From Spirochaetaceae bacterium (GTDB lineage: Bacteria > Spirochaetota > Spirochaetia > Treponematales > Breznakiellaceae), in the NCBI GenBank assembly GCA_031278215.1, contig JAITKV010000049.1:17365-81364 (forward strand): DNA of 64,000 nucleotides, read 5' to 3'. Shown in pieces: positions 1-8,818 of this stretch; the stretch's first letter is position 1; every line of letters starts with the position of its first letter. The notes under the pieces were generated by a model that was given only the letters and a program-made list of their open reading frames with translations, ran no database searches and had not been told where the DNA came from. The position numbers were made by a program, and so were the translations under genes.

Positions 1-2
1 GG

Positions 3-605
3 AAAGAAGCCGAGGCCGAGGCGGCATTCGCCCAGGAGCCGTCCCTGATCGCCGCCAGCCGGGCCTACAAACTTAGGAGCCAGCTTCTGGCGGGAAGAAT
101 AGATCCCCAGGAAGCCAGGGCCCTGATCATGACCGAACAAGACGCCCTTAAATCCGACAAACTGCTTTACGCTATGAGTTGGACCGTCAAGGGCCTGGCG
201 GAAAAAGAGATGGGCCTTTACGGGGATGCGGAAAAGTCGGTGAATAACGCCCTTTCGATCCACGAAAAAGAACGGTATCTGGAACAGGCCGCCTATGACT
301 GGTATCTAATCGCTTCGATCCGGTCGGTAGACGGAAACTATGCCGCGGCCATAGCCGCCTTAAATCAGGCTATCAACTTTGATCGCCGGGCAGAAAACTC
401 CTTTGGGCTGGCCATGGATTGGGCGGCCATGGGCAATGTGTTCCTTAAAATGGGGGACGAAGATTCCGCCGTCATATCCTGGCGCCGGGCCGCGGATATT
501 CTGCGGGCCATGGACAAAACCGCCCAAGCCAGGGAAATAGAAAGCCGCATTAAGACCGATAGACAGGGCCCGGAAATCAATAAATTCAGGCAGGGCCCCC
601 TTTAG
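3..605 (+). CDS. TPR-repeat protein, N-terminus outside window
   Basis: The reading frame is already open at base 3, so the true start lies upstream and only the last 200 residues are visible. They form helical repeats with the tetratricopeptide pattern (for example GLAEKEMGLYGDAEKSVNNA and a later AMGNVFLKMGDEDSAVISWR), normally a protein-protein scaffold. The end is a Lys/Arg-rich stretch without a domain. The TAG stop coincides with the left edge of a short copy of the palindromic repeat family. The gene converges on argD. Exact function is not recognisable; secretion cannot be judged without the N-terminus. Confidence 0.75.
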   Translation, partial: KEAEAEAAFAQEPSLIAASRAYKLRSQLLAGRIDPQEARALIMTEQDALKSDKLLYAMSWTVKGLAEKEMGLYGDAEKSVNNALSIHEKERYLEQAAYDWYLIASIRSVDGNYAAAIAALNQAINFDRRAENSFGLAMDWAAMGNVFLKMGDEDSAVISWRRAADILRAMDKTAQAREIESRIKTDRQGPEINKFRQGPL

Positions 606-642
606 GGAAACGCTGATTGGCGTCATTTAACCGGCGCTTCCT
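604..642. repeat. Very short copy of the palindromic repeat family
   Basis: The ends AGGGAAACGCTGATT and GCGCTTCCT match the inverted termini of the 142-bp copy at 35797-35938, and GGCGTCATTTA matches its left interior. The promoter core is missing, so this is an internally deleted copy. The left edge supplies the stop codon of the TPR gene. Confidence 0.5.
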
Positions 643-671
643 TAGGAACCCCGGGCGATCCGGCGCGGCTT

Positions 672-1856
672 TCAGGAACCTTGCGGACGATCCAGCGCGG
701 CCCTAAGCAGGCTAAGGCCCTGATCGATTTCTTCGTCGCTGATAATATAGGGCGGAAGAATTCGCAGGGTTTTTAATCCCGCGCTCAGGATAAGAAGACC
801 CGGCCCCGCCCCGCCCCGGGGACCCGCCAGACAGGATTCCAGCATGGGCCAGGATTCCCCGTTAATATCGATCCCCGCCATAAGGCCCCGGCCCCGGACC
901 TCCTGTACCCCCGGATGATTCCAGGCGCGGACGGCGTCCATAAGCCGGCCGCCCTTTCGGACAATTTCCCCTAAAAAGGCCGGATCCGTCACCGTATCCA
1001 GCACCACTATCCCCGCCGCCGCGGCCAGGGCGTTGCCCCCAAAGGTAGAGCCGTGGTCGCCGGTTTGGAGCGCCTCCGCGGCCTTCTCTCCCGCGAGGAC
1101 CGCTCCCACGGGGATCCCCCCGGCCAGGCCCTTGGCCAGGGTAACCACATCGGCCTTTACCCCGCAGGATTCCATGGCCAGGAAAGTTCCGGTCCTGCCC
1201 AGGCCGCACTGTATTTCGTCAAACATAAGAAGAATGTCCCTGTCCGCGCAGAGCTTTGCCGCGGTCCTGATATACCCGGGATCCTGAAAAAGAATTCCGC
1301 TTTCGCCCTGAATTGCCTCTACCAAAAACCCCGCGGTGGTTTTTTGATCCAGCGCCCGGTCAAGGGCTTCCGGATCGCCGCGGGGAACAAATGTAAAGCC
1401 GGGGGTAAAAGGACCAAAATCTCTGTGGAATTTTTCCTGCCCCGTGGCCGAAAGGGCGGTGATGGTTCTGCCGTGAAAACTGTCCCGCAGGCTTACGATG
1501 GTATGGCGGCCGGGGCCGTACTTTTTAAAAGAATATTTTCTGGCAATCTTTATGGCCCCTTCGTTGGCCTCTGCCCCGGAGTTGCCAAAAAACACCTTCC
1601 GCATCCCCGCGCCCGCACAGGCCCTTACCAGCTTTTCTGCAAACGCCGCGCTTACATCGTTTTGGTAATAATTGCAGACGTGGATAAGCCTGGCGGCCTG
1701 ATCCGAAAGCGCCTTAACCAGGGGGGGGTAATTATGCCCCAGACAGTTTACCGCGATGCCGGAACTAAAATCCAGATATTTTTTTCCCGCCCTATCGTAC
1801 AGCCAGACCCCTTCCCCCCTGACAAAAGTTACGGGCAGTCGGTGGTAGGTATTCAT
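672..1856 (-). CDS. argD: Acetylornithine aminotransferase (class III PLP transaminase)
   Basis: PLP-dependent transaminase of arginine synthesis that makes N-acetylornithine from the semialdehyde and glutamate. Visible are the PLP-binding FDEIQCGLGRTG block, the Schiff-base lysine in TLAKGLAGG, the FGNSGAEANEGAIKIARK block near the N-terminus and HGSTFGGNALA. About 394 aa from this start, normal for the family. I chose ATG 1856 because MNTYHRLPV is where homologues usually begin; ATG 1871 is possible and lies 10 bases after a good -10 box. Upstream in-frame ATGs look spurious. No other arginine gene is nearby. Ornithine or GABA transaminase activity cannot be excluded. Confidence 0.85.
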   Translation of the reverse strand: MNTYHRLPVTFVRGEGVWLYDRAGKKYLDFSSGIAVNCLGHNYPPLVKALSDQAARLIHVCNYYQNDVSAAFAEKLVRACAGAGMRKVFFGNSGAEANEGAIKIARKYSFKKYGPGRHTIVSLRDSFHGRTITALSATGQEKFHRDFGPFTPGFTFVPRGDPEALDRALDQKTTAGFLVEAIQGESGILFQDPGYIRTAAKLCADRDILLMFDEIQCGLGRTGTFLAMESCGVKADVVTLAKGLAGGIPVGAVLAGEKAAEALQTGDHGSTFGGNALAAAAGIVVLDTVTDPAFLGEIVRKGGRLMDAVRAWNHPGVQEVRGRGLMAGIDINGESWPMLESCLAGPRGGAGPGLLILSAGLKTLRILPPYIISDEEIDQGLSLLRAALDRPQGS

Positions 1857-1881
1857 AAATACGCCGGGCATAGATAGAAGC

Positions 1882-1910
1882 ATCATACCAGGGATCCGCA
1901 GGAACATCAA
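1882..1910 (-). promoter_or_regulatory. Promoter of argD
   Basis: TTGATG (1910-1905), 17-bp spacer, TATGAT (1887-1882) on the minus strand, 10 bases before ATG 1871 and 25 before ATG 1856. Confidence 0.5.
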
Positions 1911-2027
1911 TACGTACCGCGTAGGACCCTGCTCCCTTCGAATATGATCCCCAAAGTTGATTCCTTGCAATGTAAACAATCATGGCAGGGCAATTTTTTC
2001 CGGGGCAAGGGCGCCTTTACGCGCAAC

Positions 2028-2056
2028 TTGACAAAGCGCCATGGCTTTAACATAAT
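2028..2056 (+). promoter_or_regulatory. Promoter placing the start codon at +1
   Basis: TTGACA (2028-2033), 17-bp spacer, CATAAT (2051-2056), then six bases to ATG 2063. The expected transcription start is at or next to the A of ATG, and there is no Shine-Dalgarno sequence. Confidence 0.65.
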
Positions 2057-2062
2057 TAGAAC

Positions 2063-2857
2063 ATGAAATTTTGTATAAAACCCCCCGTTCTTATGTTTGC
2101 GGCGGCGCTGCTTATAAGCGTCTGCACCGGCCTTCCGGCACAAGGAAACGATTCGGTTCGTTTTAAAATGTATACCCTTAAGAAGTCGTTCCCCTCGGGC
2201 ACAAAAAAAAGTTCGGTGGATCTGGCTTTTAAAATCGTTGCATGTTCCCGGCCCGGCCCCGTTCAAGCCCTGGTGCAAAAGATTCTTTACAACGGCCGAA
2301 GCCCCGAAGAATACGGAAAGCTCCTGACGGCGGACTGGAAAAATGAGTTTATCGCCTTTACAAAAGACGATCCTGAATACGAGCAAAGCTGGACCTACAC
2401 CGAAGAACACCGCCTGGTCTTAAAGGGAAACTACGCGGTCATTAGCCAGGGAATTTCTTATTACCGGGGGGGCGCCCATCCTAACTGGCTTGAAAATAAT
2501 TACATCCTGGATACGGAGGCGGTCCGGCAGCTTCAACGGGGGGACATAATTCCCCAAAGAAACATATCCGCCCTCAAGGACCTGGTGGACCGGAAGCTTA
2601 GGGTCGTCTCGGAAGAAAAAACCGGAGAGTCCCTGCCGCCGGGAACGCCTCTTTCCGGGGGCATTTATTTTGAAGACGCCGTGGACTTATCGGAAGATTT
2701 CTATCCCACCGAGAAGGGCCTTAGCTTTCAGTGGGATCCCTACGAAATCACTCCCTATGCCGTGGGGGGCGTTGAAATTACCCTAAGCTGGCAAGAACTG
2801 GAAAATTTCTTAAGCCCCGAAGGAAAAAAGCTGGCCGCGGCTTTTGCCCCTAAATGA
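2063..2857 (+). CDS. Secreted DUF3298/RsiV-like domain protein
   Basis: 264 aa with a signal peptide (hydrophobic core about residues 9-26, Ala-Gln cleavage region), so exported to the periplasm or surface. The YRGGAHPN motif near residue 137 and the later GLSFQWDPYEITPYAVGG block are hallmarks of the DUF3298 family, found in RsiV (an anti-sigma factor that binds lysozyme) and in many uncharacterised envelope proteins. There is no cytoplasmic domain or membrane anchor after the signal peptide, so an RsiV-type anti-sigma role is unlikely. It stands alone, divergent from argD, with a strong promoter and apparently no 5' leader. Confidence 0.7.
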   Translation: MKFCIKPPVLMFAAALLISVCTGLPAQGNDSVRFKMYTLKKSFPSGTKKSSVDLAFKIVACSRPGPVQALVQKILYNGRSPEEYGKLLTADWKNEFIAFTKDDPEYEQSWTYTEEHRLVLKGNYAVISQGISYYRGGAHPNWLENNYILDTEAVRQLQRGDIIPQRNISALKDLVDRKLRVVSEEKTGESLPPGTPLSGGIYFEDAVDLSEDFYPTEKGLSFQWDPYEITPYAVGGVEITLSWQELENFLSPEGKKLAAAFAPK

Positions 2858-2952
2858 AATTCCGGTAAACCGGCCCTTGGTTTCTTCCGATAATAAAGGG
2901 AGCTTCCGGAACCCGGCGGGTTTTTGGAAGCTTCCTAAAGACGGAGGAAAGC

Positions 2953-3174
2953 ATGAAGCGGTATTGTATAAAAAGCCGGCCCGGCAGAGAAGAGTACCTG
3001 GACATCCTTAACGAAACCGGCGACGGATACAAGATCAGGCTTACCAAATACAGCGACGGGAATAAAAAGATCCGGGAAGATTTTATTAACCATCATCTTT
3101 TTGACATGTGCTTAAAAACCGGATACCTTTCCGAATTGGCAAACGCCGAATTAACCGCCCTGTCAACGGCCTAA
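2953..3174 (+). CDS. Small hypothetical protein (73 aa)
   Basis: A clear GGAGG Shine-Dalgarno sequence lies seven bases before ATG 2953, and codon use matches the neighbours. The product has no signal peptide or membrane segment. Its first half is charged with alternating polar/hydrophobic residues (YKIRLTKYSDGNKKIREDF), suggesting a small beta-rich fold, followed by a short helix. No family recognised. It lies between the DUF3298-like gene and the cyclase, which has its own promoter. Confidence 0.6.
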   Translation: MKRYCIKSRPGREEYLDILNETGDGYKIRLTKYSDGNKKIREDFINHHLFDMCLKTGYLSELANAELTALSTA

Positions 3175-3180
3175 TTTCTA

Positions 3181-3209
3181 TTGCCAGGGGAAGGGCGATG
3201 GGTTAGACT
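3181..3209 (+). promoter_or_regulatory. Promoter of adenylate cyclase gene, leaderless arrangement
   Basis: TTGCCA (3181-3186), 17-bp spacer, TAGACT (3204-3209), then six bases to ATG 3216. Confidence 0.6.
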
Positions 3210-3215
3210 GTTTGC

Positions 3216-4949
3216 ATGAAGATCCGTGCAAAAATCTTTCTGGTAGTCCTGCCGGTTATTGTTGTTACCCTTACGGTGGCGGCGGCCACCTCTTATTTTA
3301 ACGCCGTCAATGGCGTTACCCGCATAGCCCAGCGGCTCCTTAACTTTAAGTCCGAAAGTCTGCGAAAATACGCCGAAAGTCAATGGAAGCTCCTGGTGGA
3401 TAACAACTACGATTCCCGGCCAGACATGATCCTGGCGGCCCAAACCGCGGTGGCGGCCTATGCGGAAAGCATGCTGCTTAGCGACACGGAAATTATCCTG
3501 GCCCTGGACGGCGATGCGGAACTTGCCATGAGTACCGCCCCCGTTGATATAAGCGGCGCCGAAAAGGCCCTGCTCCTGCCTTTGCTGGAAGAAGAAAATC
3601 CGCTCCTCCTGGAGGCGGCCATGGGGGGAAAGCTCCGGGTCTTCCGGCATTTTTATTTTACCCCCTTCCGCTGGCGGGTGCTTCTAACGGAAGAACGCGG
3701 CGTTTTCTATGCGGATGCGGAAAAAATAAAAACCCAGGCGCTTATTACCCTGGCCTTTTCCCTGGCCGCGGCGGCGCTGGTTTTGATCGTCATTACCCGG
3801 CGCCTAACCAAACCCCTGGGCCGGGTGATCGCCGCCATGAGCGGAATTATCGCCGGAGGAAATTTAAACGAACGGGTCCGGGTGGAGTACCGGGACGAAA
3901 CGGGACATTTGGCCCTAACCTTCAACACCATGCTCCGGGAGCTTGAAAAAGCCTATGGGCGGATCAAGGGACAGGCCTTTGAGGCGGTGCTGGCGCAAAA
4001 GAAAGAAGAACGGATACGCAAAATATTCCAAAAGTATGTACCCAAGGATCTAATCGATAAATTCTTTGCATCCCCCGAATCCATGCTGGTGGGGGACAAC
4101 CGGCAGCTGGCGATTCTTTTTTCTGATATCCGCAGCTTTACCACCATTTCCGAAGGGCTAAGCCCCGACGAACTGGTAAAAAATCTTAACCGGTATTTTT
4201 CAGGCCAGGTTGATATTATCATGAACCGCGGCGGCATTGTGGATAAATACATCGGGGACGCCATAATGGCCGTCTGGGGGGCGCCGGTACAACATGACGA
4301 CGACGCGCTGCAGTCGGTGCTTTCGGGGCTGGATATGATAGAGGCGGTGAAGGAATTCAACAAAAAGCAAGGGGCGCTGGGGAAGCCGGAATTCCATATC
4401 GGCATCGGCATTAACTACGGCATTGTTACCGTGGGCAACATCGGCAGTGAACGAAAGATGGATTATACGGTAATCGGCGACATGGTAAATCTGGCAAGCC
4501 GCATGGAGGGCCTTACCAAGACCTATCACCAGGAAATACTGATAAGCGAATCCCTTTTTGACAAACTTAAAGACCAGGGGGCCATAGGGGCCCTGCCCTT
4601 AGCCGGAACTGCGGCCGGCGGCCTTATGGGCGCGGCCGCCTCCTGCCAAACCATTTTGGCCAGACTCCTGGATACCGTTGCGGTGAAGGGCAAAACCCGG
4701 GGGGTTAAAATTTACACGGTACGCCGCCGGCTGGACGAAGCCGAGGCCCGGGGCTGGGCGGCCCACAATGAAGGGATGGAACTGTACTATAACCGGGCCT
4801 TTACCGGGGCCGCGGAAAAATTTGAGCGGGCCCTGGCGCTTCTGCCCGGAGACCACAATGCCCAAAGCCTGCTTGAAAGATCCCGCGACTATGCGGTTAA
4901 TCCGCCCCCCGAAAATTGGGACGGCGTAGAGGTAATGAAAACCAAATGA
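3216..4949 (+). CDS. Membrane adenylate cyclase (class III) with HAMP domain
   Basis: 577 aa. An N-terminal membrane helix (about 5-25), an extracytoplasmic region of about 150 residues, a second helix (about 172-194) and a HAMP segment precede a class III cyclase domain starting near residue 290. Both metal-binding aspartates are visible (FSDIRSF near 302 and GDAIMAVWG near 347), as are the adenine-selecting Lys (VDKYIGD) and Asp (MDYTVIGD) and the transition-state Asn/Arg in VNLASRMEG, so it should make cAMP. After the domain come a Gly/Ala-rich insert and a TPR-like tail (EGMELYYNRAFTGAAEKFERAL). The extracytoplasmic ligand is unknown. Confidence 0.85.
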   Translation: MKIRAKIFLVVLPVIVVTLTVAAATSYFNAVNGVTRIAQRLLNFKSESLRKYAESQWKLLVDNNYDSRPDMILAAQTAVAAYAESMLLSDTEIILALDGDAELAMSTAPVDISGAEKALLLPLLEEENPLLLEAAMGGKLRVFRHFYFTPFRWRVLLTEERGVFYADAEKIKTQALITLAFSLAAAALVLIVITRRLTKPLGRVIAAMSGIIAGGNLNERVRVEYRDETGHLALTFNTMLRELEKAYGRIKGQAFEAVLAQKKEERIRKIFQKYVPKDLIDKFFASPESMLVGDNRQLAILFSDIRSFTTISEGLSPDELVKNLNRYFSGQVDIIMNRGGIVDKYIGDAIMAVWGAPVQHDDDALQSVLSGLDMIEAVKEFNKKQGALGKPEFHIGIGINYGIVTVGNIGSERKMDYTVIGDMVNLASRMEGLTKTYHQEILISESLFDKLKDQGAIGALPLAGTAAGGLMGAAASCQTILARLLDTVAVKGKTRGVKIYTVRRRLDEAEARGWAAHNEGMELYYNRAFTGAAEKFERALALLPGDHNAQSLLERSRDYAVNPPPENWDGVEVMKTK

Positions 4950-5012
4950 TCCCCGCGCAGAACCTAAGGCGCGCAGGACTTAAGGCGCTGCTTACACCCC
5001 TGCTCTGGAAGG

Positions 5013-6215
5013 CTATTCCCCCAGGGCTGCATTCACATTAGAAATGGTTCTTTGCAGGGATTCAATTTTCTGAAGGTTCGCCGCGTTCTGAGCCTGGAGG
5101 CTTTCTATCTGCCGTTCCCGTTCCGCCATGGCCTGCTGGGCCGCGGTATTTTTTTCCTGCAGGGCGTTGAAGTTTTTTTCCAGTTCCGCCAGGGCCCCTT
5201 CCCGGGCGATCAGGGCGGCATTCCGCTCGGCAAGCTGCCGCCGCAGTTCCGCTTCCGATCCGGCGCCCGGACCTGCAGTGGAAAGCCCCGCCGGAGAAAC
5301 CGTTTCTACCCGGGTCCCGGCTGTTTCCCTCTCCACCAGGGCCGTAAGGGCGGCAATGGCGGCGGCGTCGCTTTCCCTGCGAATTTGAATGATCCCCATA
5401 TCCCGGAAAGCCGGGGTGGACAGATATTCCCGAAGGGCGGCAATGGTTTCCGCCGCCTCCCGGTACCGGCCCCCCTGTATCTGCCGGGCGGCATTGGCAT
5501 AATACGCCGAAAGCTGCGTTTCCACCAGCGCGGATTTTTCTTCCGCGCTGCCAAGCCGCTCCAATTCGTCTTGTGCGGCCCGTATTTCTTCCCTGTCTTC
5601 GGCGGAAAGATTTTCCGGAGACCCCGGCGGAACCCCGGGCCGGGTCTGGGGGCCCGCCTCTTCCCGGCGGGTTTCCATTTCCCGCTGCCAGGCCGCCGCC
5701 AGAATCCGGGCCCGTTCCACATGGAGCCGGCTTAATGAATCCCGGTAGCTTTCCTGCCGGCGGCGGAGATCTTCCATCAGGGCCCGCTGTTCGCCGGTTA
5801 GTTCTTCCAGGGAATCAAGCCGCTTTAGTTCTTCATCAATCCCGGCAATCCGGCCGGTCATCTCGTTAATGGCCTGGTCTTTTTCGTTTATCTGCAGGTC
5901 CACCTCCCGGCGGATCTCCTGGATTAAAGCCTGGGCGGTGATGCCCAAAACAGAGGCGGATCTGCGAATTTCCACCATGCCGGATTTTTGAAAATTAAAA
6001 AGGAAAAAAAGGCCGCCCCCCAAAAACAGGGCCGCCGCGGCATTAACCAGCAGGGGAAACAGGCTTCGTTTGGCGGCTTCTCCCTTTGCCGGAGGCCGGG
6101 GCGGTTCAACCGCTTCCCGGGCAGAAGCGGCCTCTATCCGTGCGTTGATTTCGTTCCGTTCCTCTTCAGAAAAAACTTCAATTTCCGTTTCTTTGGAAAC
6201 CTTCGTATCTTCCAT
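5013..6215 (-). CDS. Membrane-anchored coiled-coil protein, unknown function
   Basis: 400 aa. An acidic cytoplasmic N-terminus of about 50 residues is followed by one membrane helix (LLVNAAAALFLGGGLFFLF, about 55-73) and long coiled coils (about 85-190 and 320-398) around a middle part rich in Glu, Ala and Arg. A strong GGGGGG Shine-Dalgarno precedes ATG 6215, only eight bases after the parC stop, so the two are co-transcribed. No enzyme motif is visible. It may be a structural or envelope-spacing protein; no named family recognised. Confidence 0.7.
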   Translation of the reverse strand: MEDTKVSKETEIEVFSEEERNEINARIEAASAREAVEPPRPPAKGEAAKRSLFPLLVNAAAALFLGGGLFFLFNFQKSGMVEIRRSASVLGITAQALIQEIRREVDLQINEKDQAINEMTGRIAGIDEELKRLDSLEELTGEQRALMEDLRRRQESYRDSLSRLHVERARILAAAWQREMETRREEAGPQTRPGVPPGSPENLSAEDREEIRAAQDELERLGSAEEKSALVETQLSAYYANAARQIQGGRYREAAETIAALREYLSTPAFRDMGIIQIRRESDAAAIAALTALVERETAGTRVETVSPAGLSTAGPGAGSEAELRRQLAERNAALIAREGALAELEKNFNALQEKNTAAQQAMAERERQIESLQAQNAANLQKIESLQRTISNVNAALGE

Positions 6216-6223
6216 GTTCCCCC

Positions 6224-8146
6224 CTATCTTGCATCCACCGCCAGCGTTTCTTTGGCGGCCAGCCGCACCCCCCCGGCCTTAAGGCCCTTTACCAGATAAT
6301 CCTGGGCCCTAAAGGTTTCGGCAAACACCTTAAGCCGGGGTTTGGGTTTGTACTTTACGGTAAAACTAAACTTGGCCCTGGTGTCGCTGTGGAGCACCGT
6401 CGAACCATCCGGCAAAAGGGCATAGTCCTTGTTGATAATCCATCCGGTAATTTGAAACCGTTTAATGCAGGGAAAGAGCGTCTTGGGCTCCGTGTAGATG
6501 AGGGTGAAAATTATCGAAGAAAGGGCGTCCTTGTCTGCGATCCCTATGTAGCAGGCGCGGGGGCCCACAAAGGCCTTGTCGGGAATGCCGGTAACCGACC
6601 ACACCCCGTTACTGCGGATCACCAGGATCCGGTCAAAGGGGGAAAGCTCCGCCACCACTTCACCGCCGGAAACGGAACTGCCCAGATATCCGGTGGTTTT
6701 GTCGTATTTTAGCTGCAGGTCCCGGCGGACCACCTCTTTTACATCCACCTTTTTAAAGTTTTCAATTATGGTCCGCCGTTTGCCCCCGCCGATTTCGGCG
6801 TCGGCCTTTATCTTAGCGATGATCCCGTCCAAAAAACTTAACGCATAGAGGGTGATGTTTTTTAGGTGATGGTTAATCTGTTTAATCCGGCCCCGGACCG
6901 CTTCCATTTCTTCCCTGGCCCTGTTGATATCGTACAAAGAAATTCGGCGGATGGGAATTTTAAGAAGCTGCTCCACATCTTCGGCGCTTACGCCCCGGTC
7001 TCCTATTTCTTTAAGAAAGGGCTTAAACCCCGCCGTTACCGAATCGCTTACCCCCTTGGCGGTCTTCATTTTTTCGATGCCCTTGTAGATCCTTTCTTCA
7101 ATAAAGATCCGTTCCAGGGTTCGCAGATGAAGTTTATCCAGTAATTCGCTTCGTTCCAATTCCAGTTCTTTTGTAAGGATCTTTACCAGCAGTTTGGAAT
7201 GGTACTTAATTACCTCGGTAACGCTTATCACCGTGGGAAGGCCGTTTTTAATCACCAGAAAGTTTACCGAAACAGACTGTTCACATTCGGTAAAGCCAAA
7301 AAGGGCGTCTACGGTTTCTTCCGAATACACCCCCCGGGCAAGCTTAATCTCTATTTCGACGTTTTCTGTGGTATAGTCGTTAATTCCCTGTATTTTTATC
7401 CGCCCCGCCTTGGCCGCGGCCTCTATGCTGTTGATGGTACTCTCGGTGGTAGAACCAAAGGGCAGTTCCCGGATTACAATACGCTTGGGATCGGAGGTGT
7501 CAAGCTTTGCCCTAACCAGAACCTTTCCGTTTCCGTCCTGGTAGCCCGATACATCCACCAGGCCCCCGGTAAGAAAATCCGGATACAGCTGGAATTTTTT
7601 CCCCTGGAGGCAGGCCTTTTCCGCCTCCAGCACTTCCAGGACATTGTGGGGCAGCACCTTGGTGGACATGCCCACGGCTATTCCCTCCGCCCCTATGATC
7701 AAGAGCACCGGAATCTTCGCGGGAAAAAGCACCGGTTCTTTTTTTCTGCCGTCGTAAGAATCCACCGTGGGAGTAAGCTTGGGGTTATAAAAAATCTCCT
7801 TAGCCAGGGAAGTACAACGGCATTCAATATACCGGGCCGCCGAAGCTTCGTCTCCCGTATAGATATTTCCAAAATTTCCCTGCCGGTCTACAAACAGCTC
7901 CTTGTTTGCCAGCACCACCAGGGCGCTTCCTATGGAGGCGTCCCCATGGGGATGGTACTGCATGCAGTGGCCCACCACATTGGCAACTTTGTGAAATTTG
8001 CCGTCATCCATCTCGAAGAGGGAGTGGAGTATACGCCGCTGCACAGGTTTTAGGCCGTCTTCCAGATCGGGAATGGCCCTGTCTTTAATTACATAAGAAG
8101 CGTATTCAAGAAAATTTCTGTCAAACAGGTTTTTGATGTATGCCAC
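6224..8146 (-). CDS. parC: DNA topoisomerase IV subunit A (ParC/GyrA family)
   Basis: Type IIA topoisomerase A subunit, which cuts and rejoins DNA during decatenation or supercoiling. LEDGLKPVQRRILHSLFEM, HPHGDASIG and the catalytic tyrosine in SAARYIECR are visible, followed by the coiled-coil region and a shortened C-terminal DNA-wrapping part, about 640 aa in total. Homology begins at AYIKNLFDRNFLEYASYV, so I take GTG 8146 as start (TTG 8161 is the alternative); the open frame continues to 9085 but upstream residues are shadow of other genes. The short C-terminal domain argues for ParC over GyrA. The ParE partner is not in the window. Confidence 0.85.
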   Translation of the reverse strand: MAYIKNLFDRNFLEYASYVIKDRAIPDLEDGLKPVQRRILHSLFEMDDGKFHKVANVVGHCMQYHPHGDASIGSALVVLANKELFVDRQGNFGNIYTGDEASAARYIECRCTSLAKEIFYNPKLTPTVDSYDGRKKEPVLFPAKIPVLLIIGAEGIAVGMSTKVLPHNVLEVLEAEKACLQGKKFQLYPDFLTGGLVDVSGYQDGNGKVLVRAKLDTSDPKRIVIRELPFGSTTESTINSIEAAAKAGRIKIQGINDYTTENVEIEIKLARGVYSEETVDALFGFTECEQSVSVNFLVIKNGLPTVISVTEVIKYHSKLLVKILTKELELERSELLDKLHLRTLERIFIEERIYKGIEKMKTAKGVSDSVTAGFKPFLKEIGDRGVSAEDVEQLLKIPIRRISLYDINRAREEMEAVRGRIKQINHHLKNITLYALSFLDGIIAKIKADAEIGGGKRRTIIENFKKVDVKEVVRRDLQLKYDKTTGYLGSSVSGGEVVAELSPFDRILVIRSNGVWSVTGIPDKAFVGPRACYIGIADKDALSSIIFTLIYTEPKTLFPCIKRFQITGWIINKDYALLPDGSTVLHSDTRAKFSFTVKYKPKPRLKVFAETFRAQDYLVKGLKAGGVRLAAKETLAVDAR

Positions 8147-8160
8147 GTTATCTTTGTACA

Positions 8161-8190
8161 ATGCTACAGCAAGATGCCGGGGGATGTCAA
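8161..8190 (-). promoter_or_regulatory. Promoter of parC
   Basis: TTGACA (8190-8185), 18-bp spacer, TAGCAT (8166-8161) on the minus strand, 14 bases before GTG 8146. It argues against the TTG at 8161 as start, because that codon abuts the -10 box. Confidence 0.5.
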
Positions 8191-8212
8191 GAAAAGGGCC
8201 CGCGGTTGGATA

Positions 8213-8241
8213 TTGACATATTGTACTAGTGCATTTATCAT
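8213..8241 (+). promoter_or_regulatory. Promoter with palindromic operator for the GntR/slipin operon
   Basis: TTGACA (8213-8218), 17-bp spacer, TATCAT (8236-8241). The spacer holds an imperfect palindrome, TGTACTAGTGCA (ten of twelve positions symmetric), a plausible site for the GntR-family product and hence autoregulation. Confidence 0.6.
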
Positions 8242-8305
8242 GGGCGGGGGGTAAACCTTCCGGAGGGTTCTCCGGGGGCGTTCCCGCAGACAAAAGACCG
8301 GTACA

Positions 8306-8818
8306 ATGATGGAACCGAAAGCAGCGAAGATCAATAAGCTTAGCTTTTCCCTGGACCCGGCCAACGGGGCGCCGGTTTACCGGCAGATCATTCAGCAGAT
8401 AGAATACGCCGTCCTTTCTAAACGGATACGCCCCGGAGACCGGCTTCCCACCATCCGGTCCCTGGCGGTGGAACTTAAGATCAATCCCAACACCATCGCC
8501 AAGGCCTACGGGGAACTGGAAATCCGGGGGATCCTGTCCACCCAGGTGGGAAGCGGGACCTATGTATCCGACAAGGGGCCCCTGCTGGAAAAAGAAGCCT
8601 CCGCCGCGGAGGGGCTCAACCGGAAAATCCAGGAACTGCTGGGCCGTTTTGTGGAGGATATGAAGGCCCTGGGGGTGGACGGGGAAGAGCTTGTTGCCAT
8701 TGTAAAAAATTACGGGAAGGGGACGCGGACGCCTTCGCCCTTGGGATCCCGGACCCTTCACCGGCGCCTTAACCTTAAAAGGAGGAACAAGACAGATGGA
8801 CCTGATACGGCGAAATAG
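8306..8818 (+). CDS. GntR-family transcription regulator, YtrA-like
   Basis: 170 aa. The N-terminal winged helix (about 15-90) shows the GntR signature (GAPVYRQIIQQIEYAV, RPGDRLPTIRSLA, INPNTIAKAYGELEIRG, QVGSGTYV). The tail of about 80 residues is too short for a FadR or aminotransferase effector domain, which places it in the YtrA subfamily. Those regulators usually control ABC exporter genes; here the next gene, overlapping by 23 bp, is a slipin. The promoter carries a candidate operator. Start could be ATG 8306 or the adjacent ATG 8309; no clear Shine-Dalgarno. Confidence 0.85.
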   Translation: MMEPKAAKINKLSFSLDPANGAPVYRQIIQQIEYAVLSKRIRPGDRLPTIRSLAVELKINPNTIAKAYGELEIRGILSTQVGSGTYVSDKGPLLEKEASAAEGLNRKIQELLGRFVEDMKALGVDGEELVAIVKNYGKGTRTPSPLGSRTLHRRLNLKRRNKTDGPDTAK

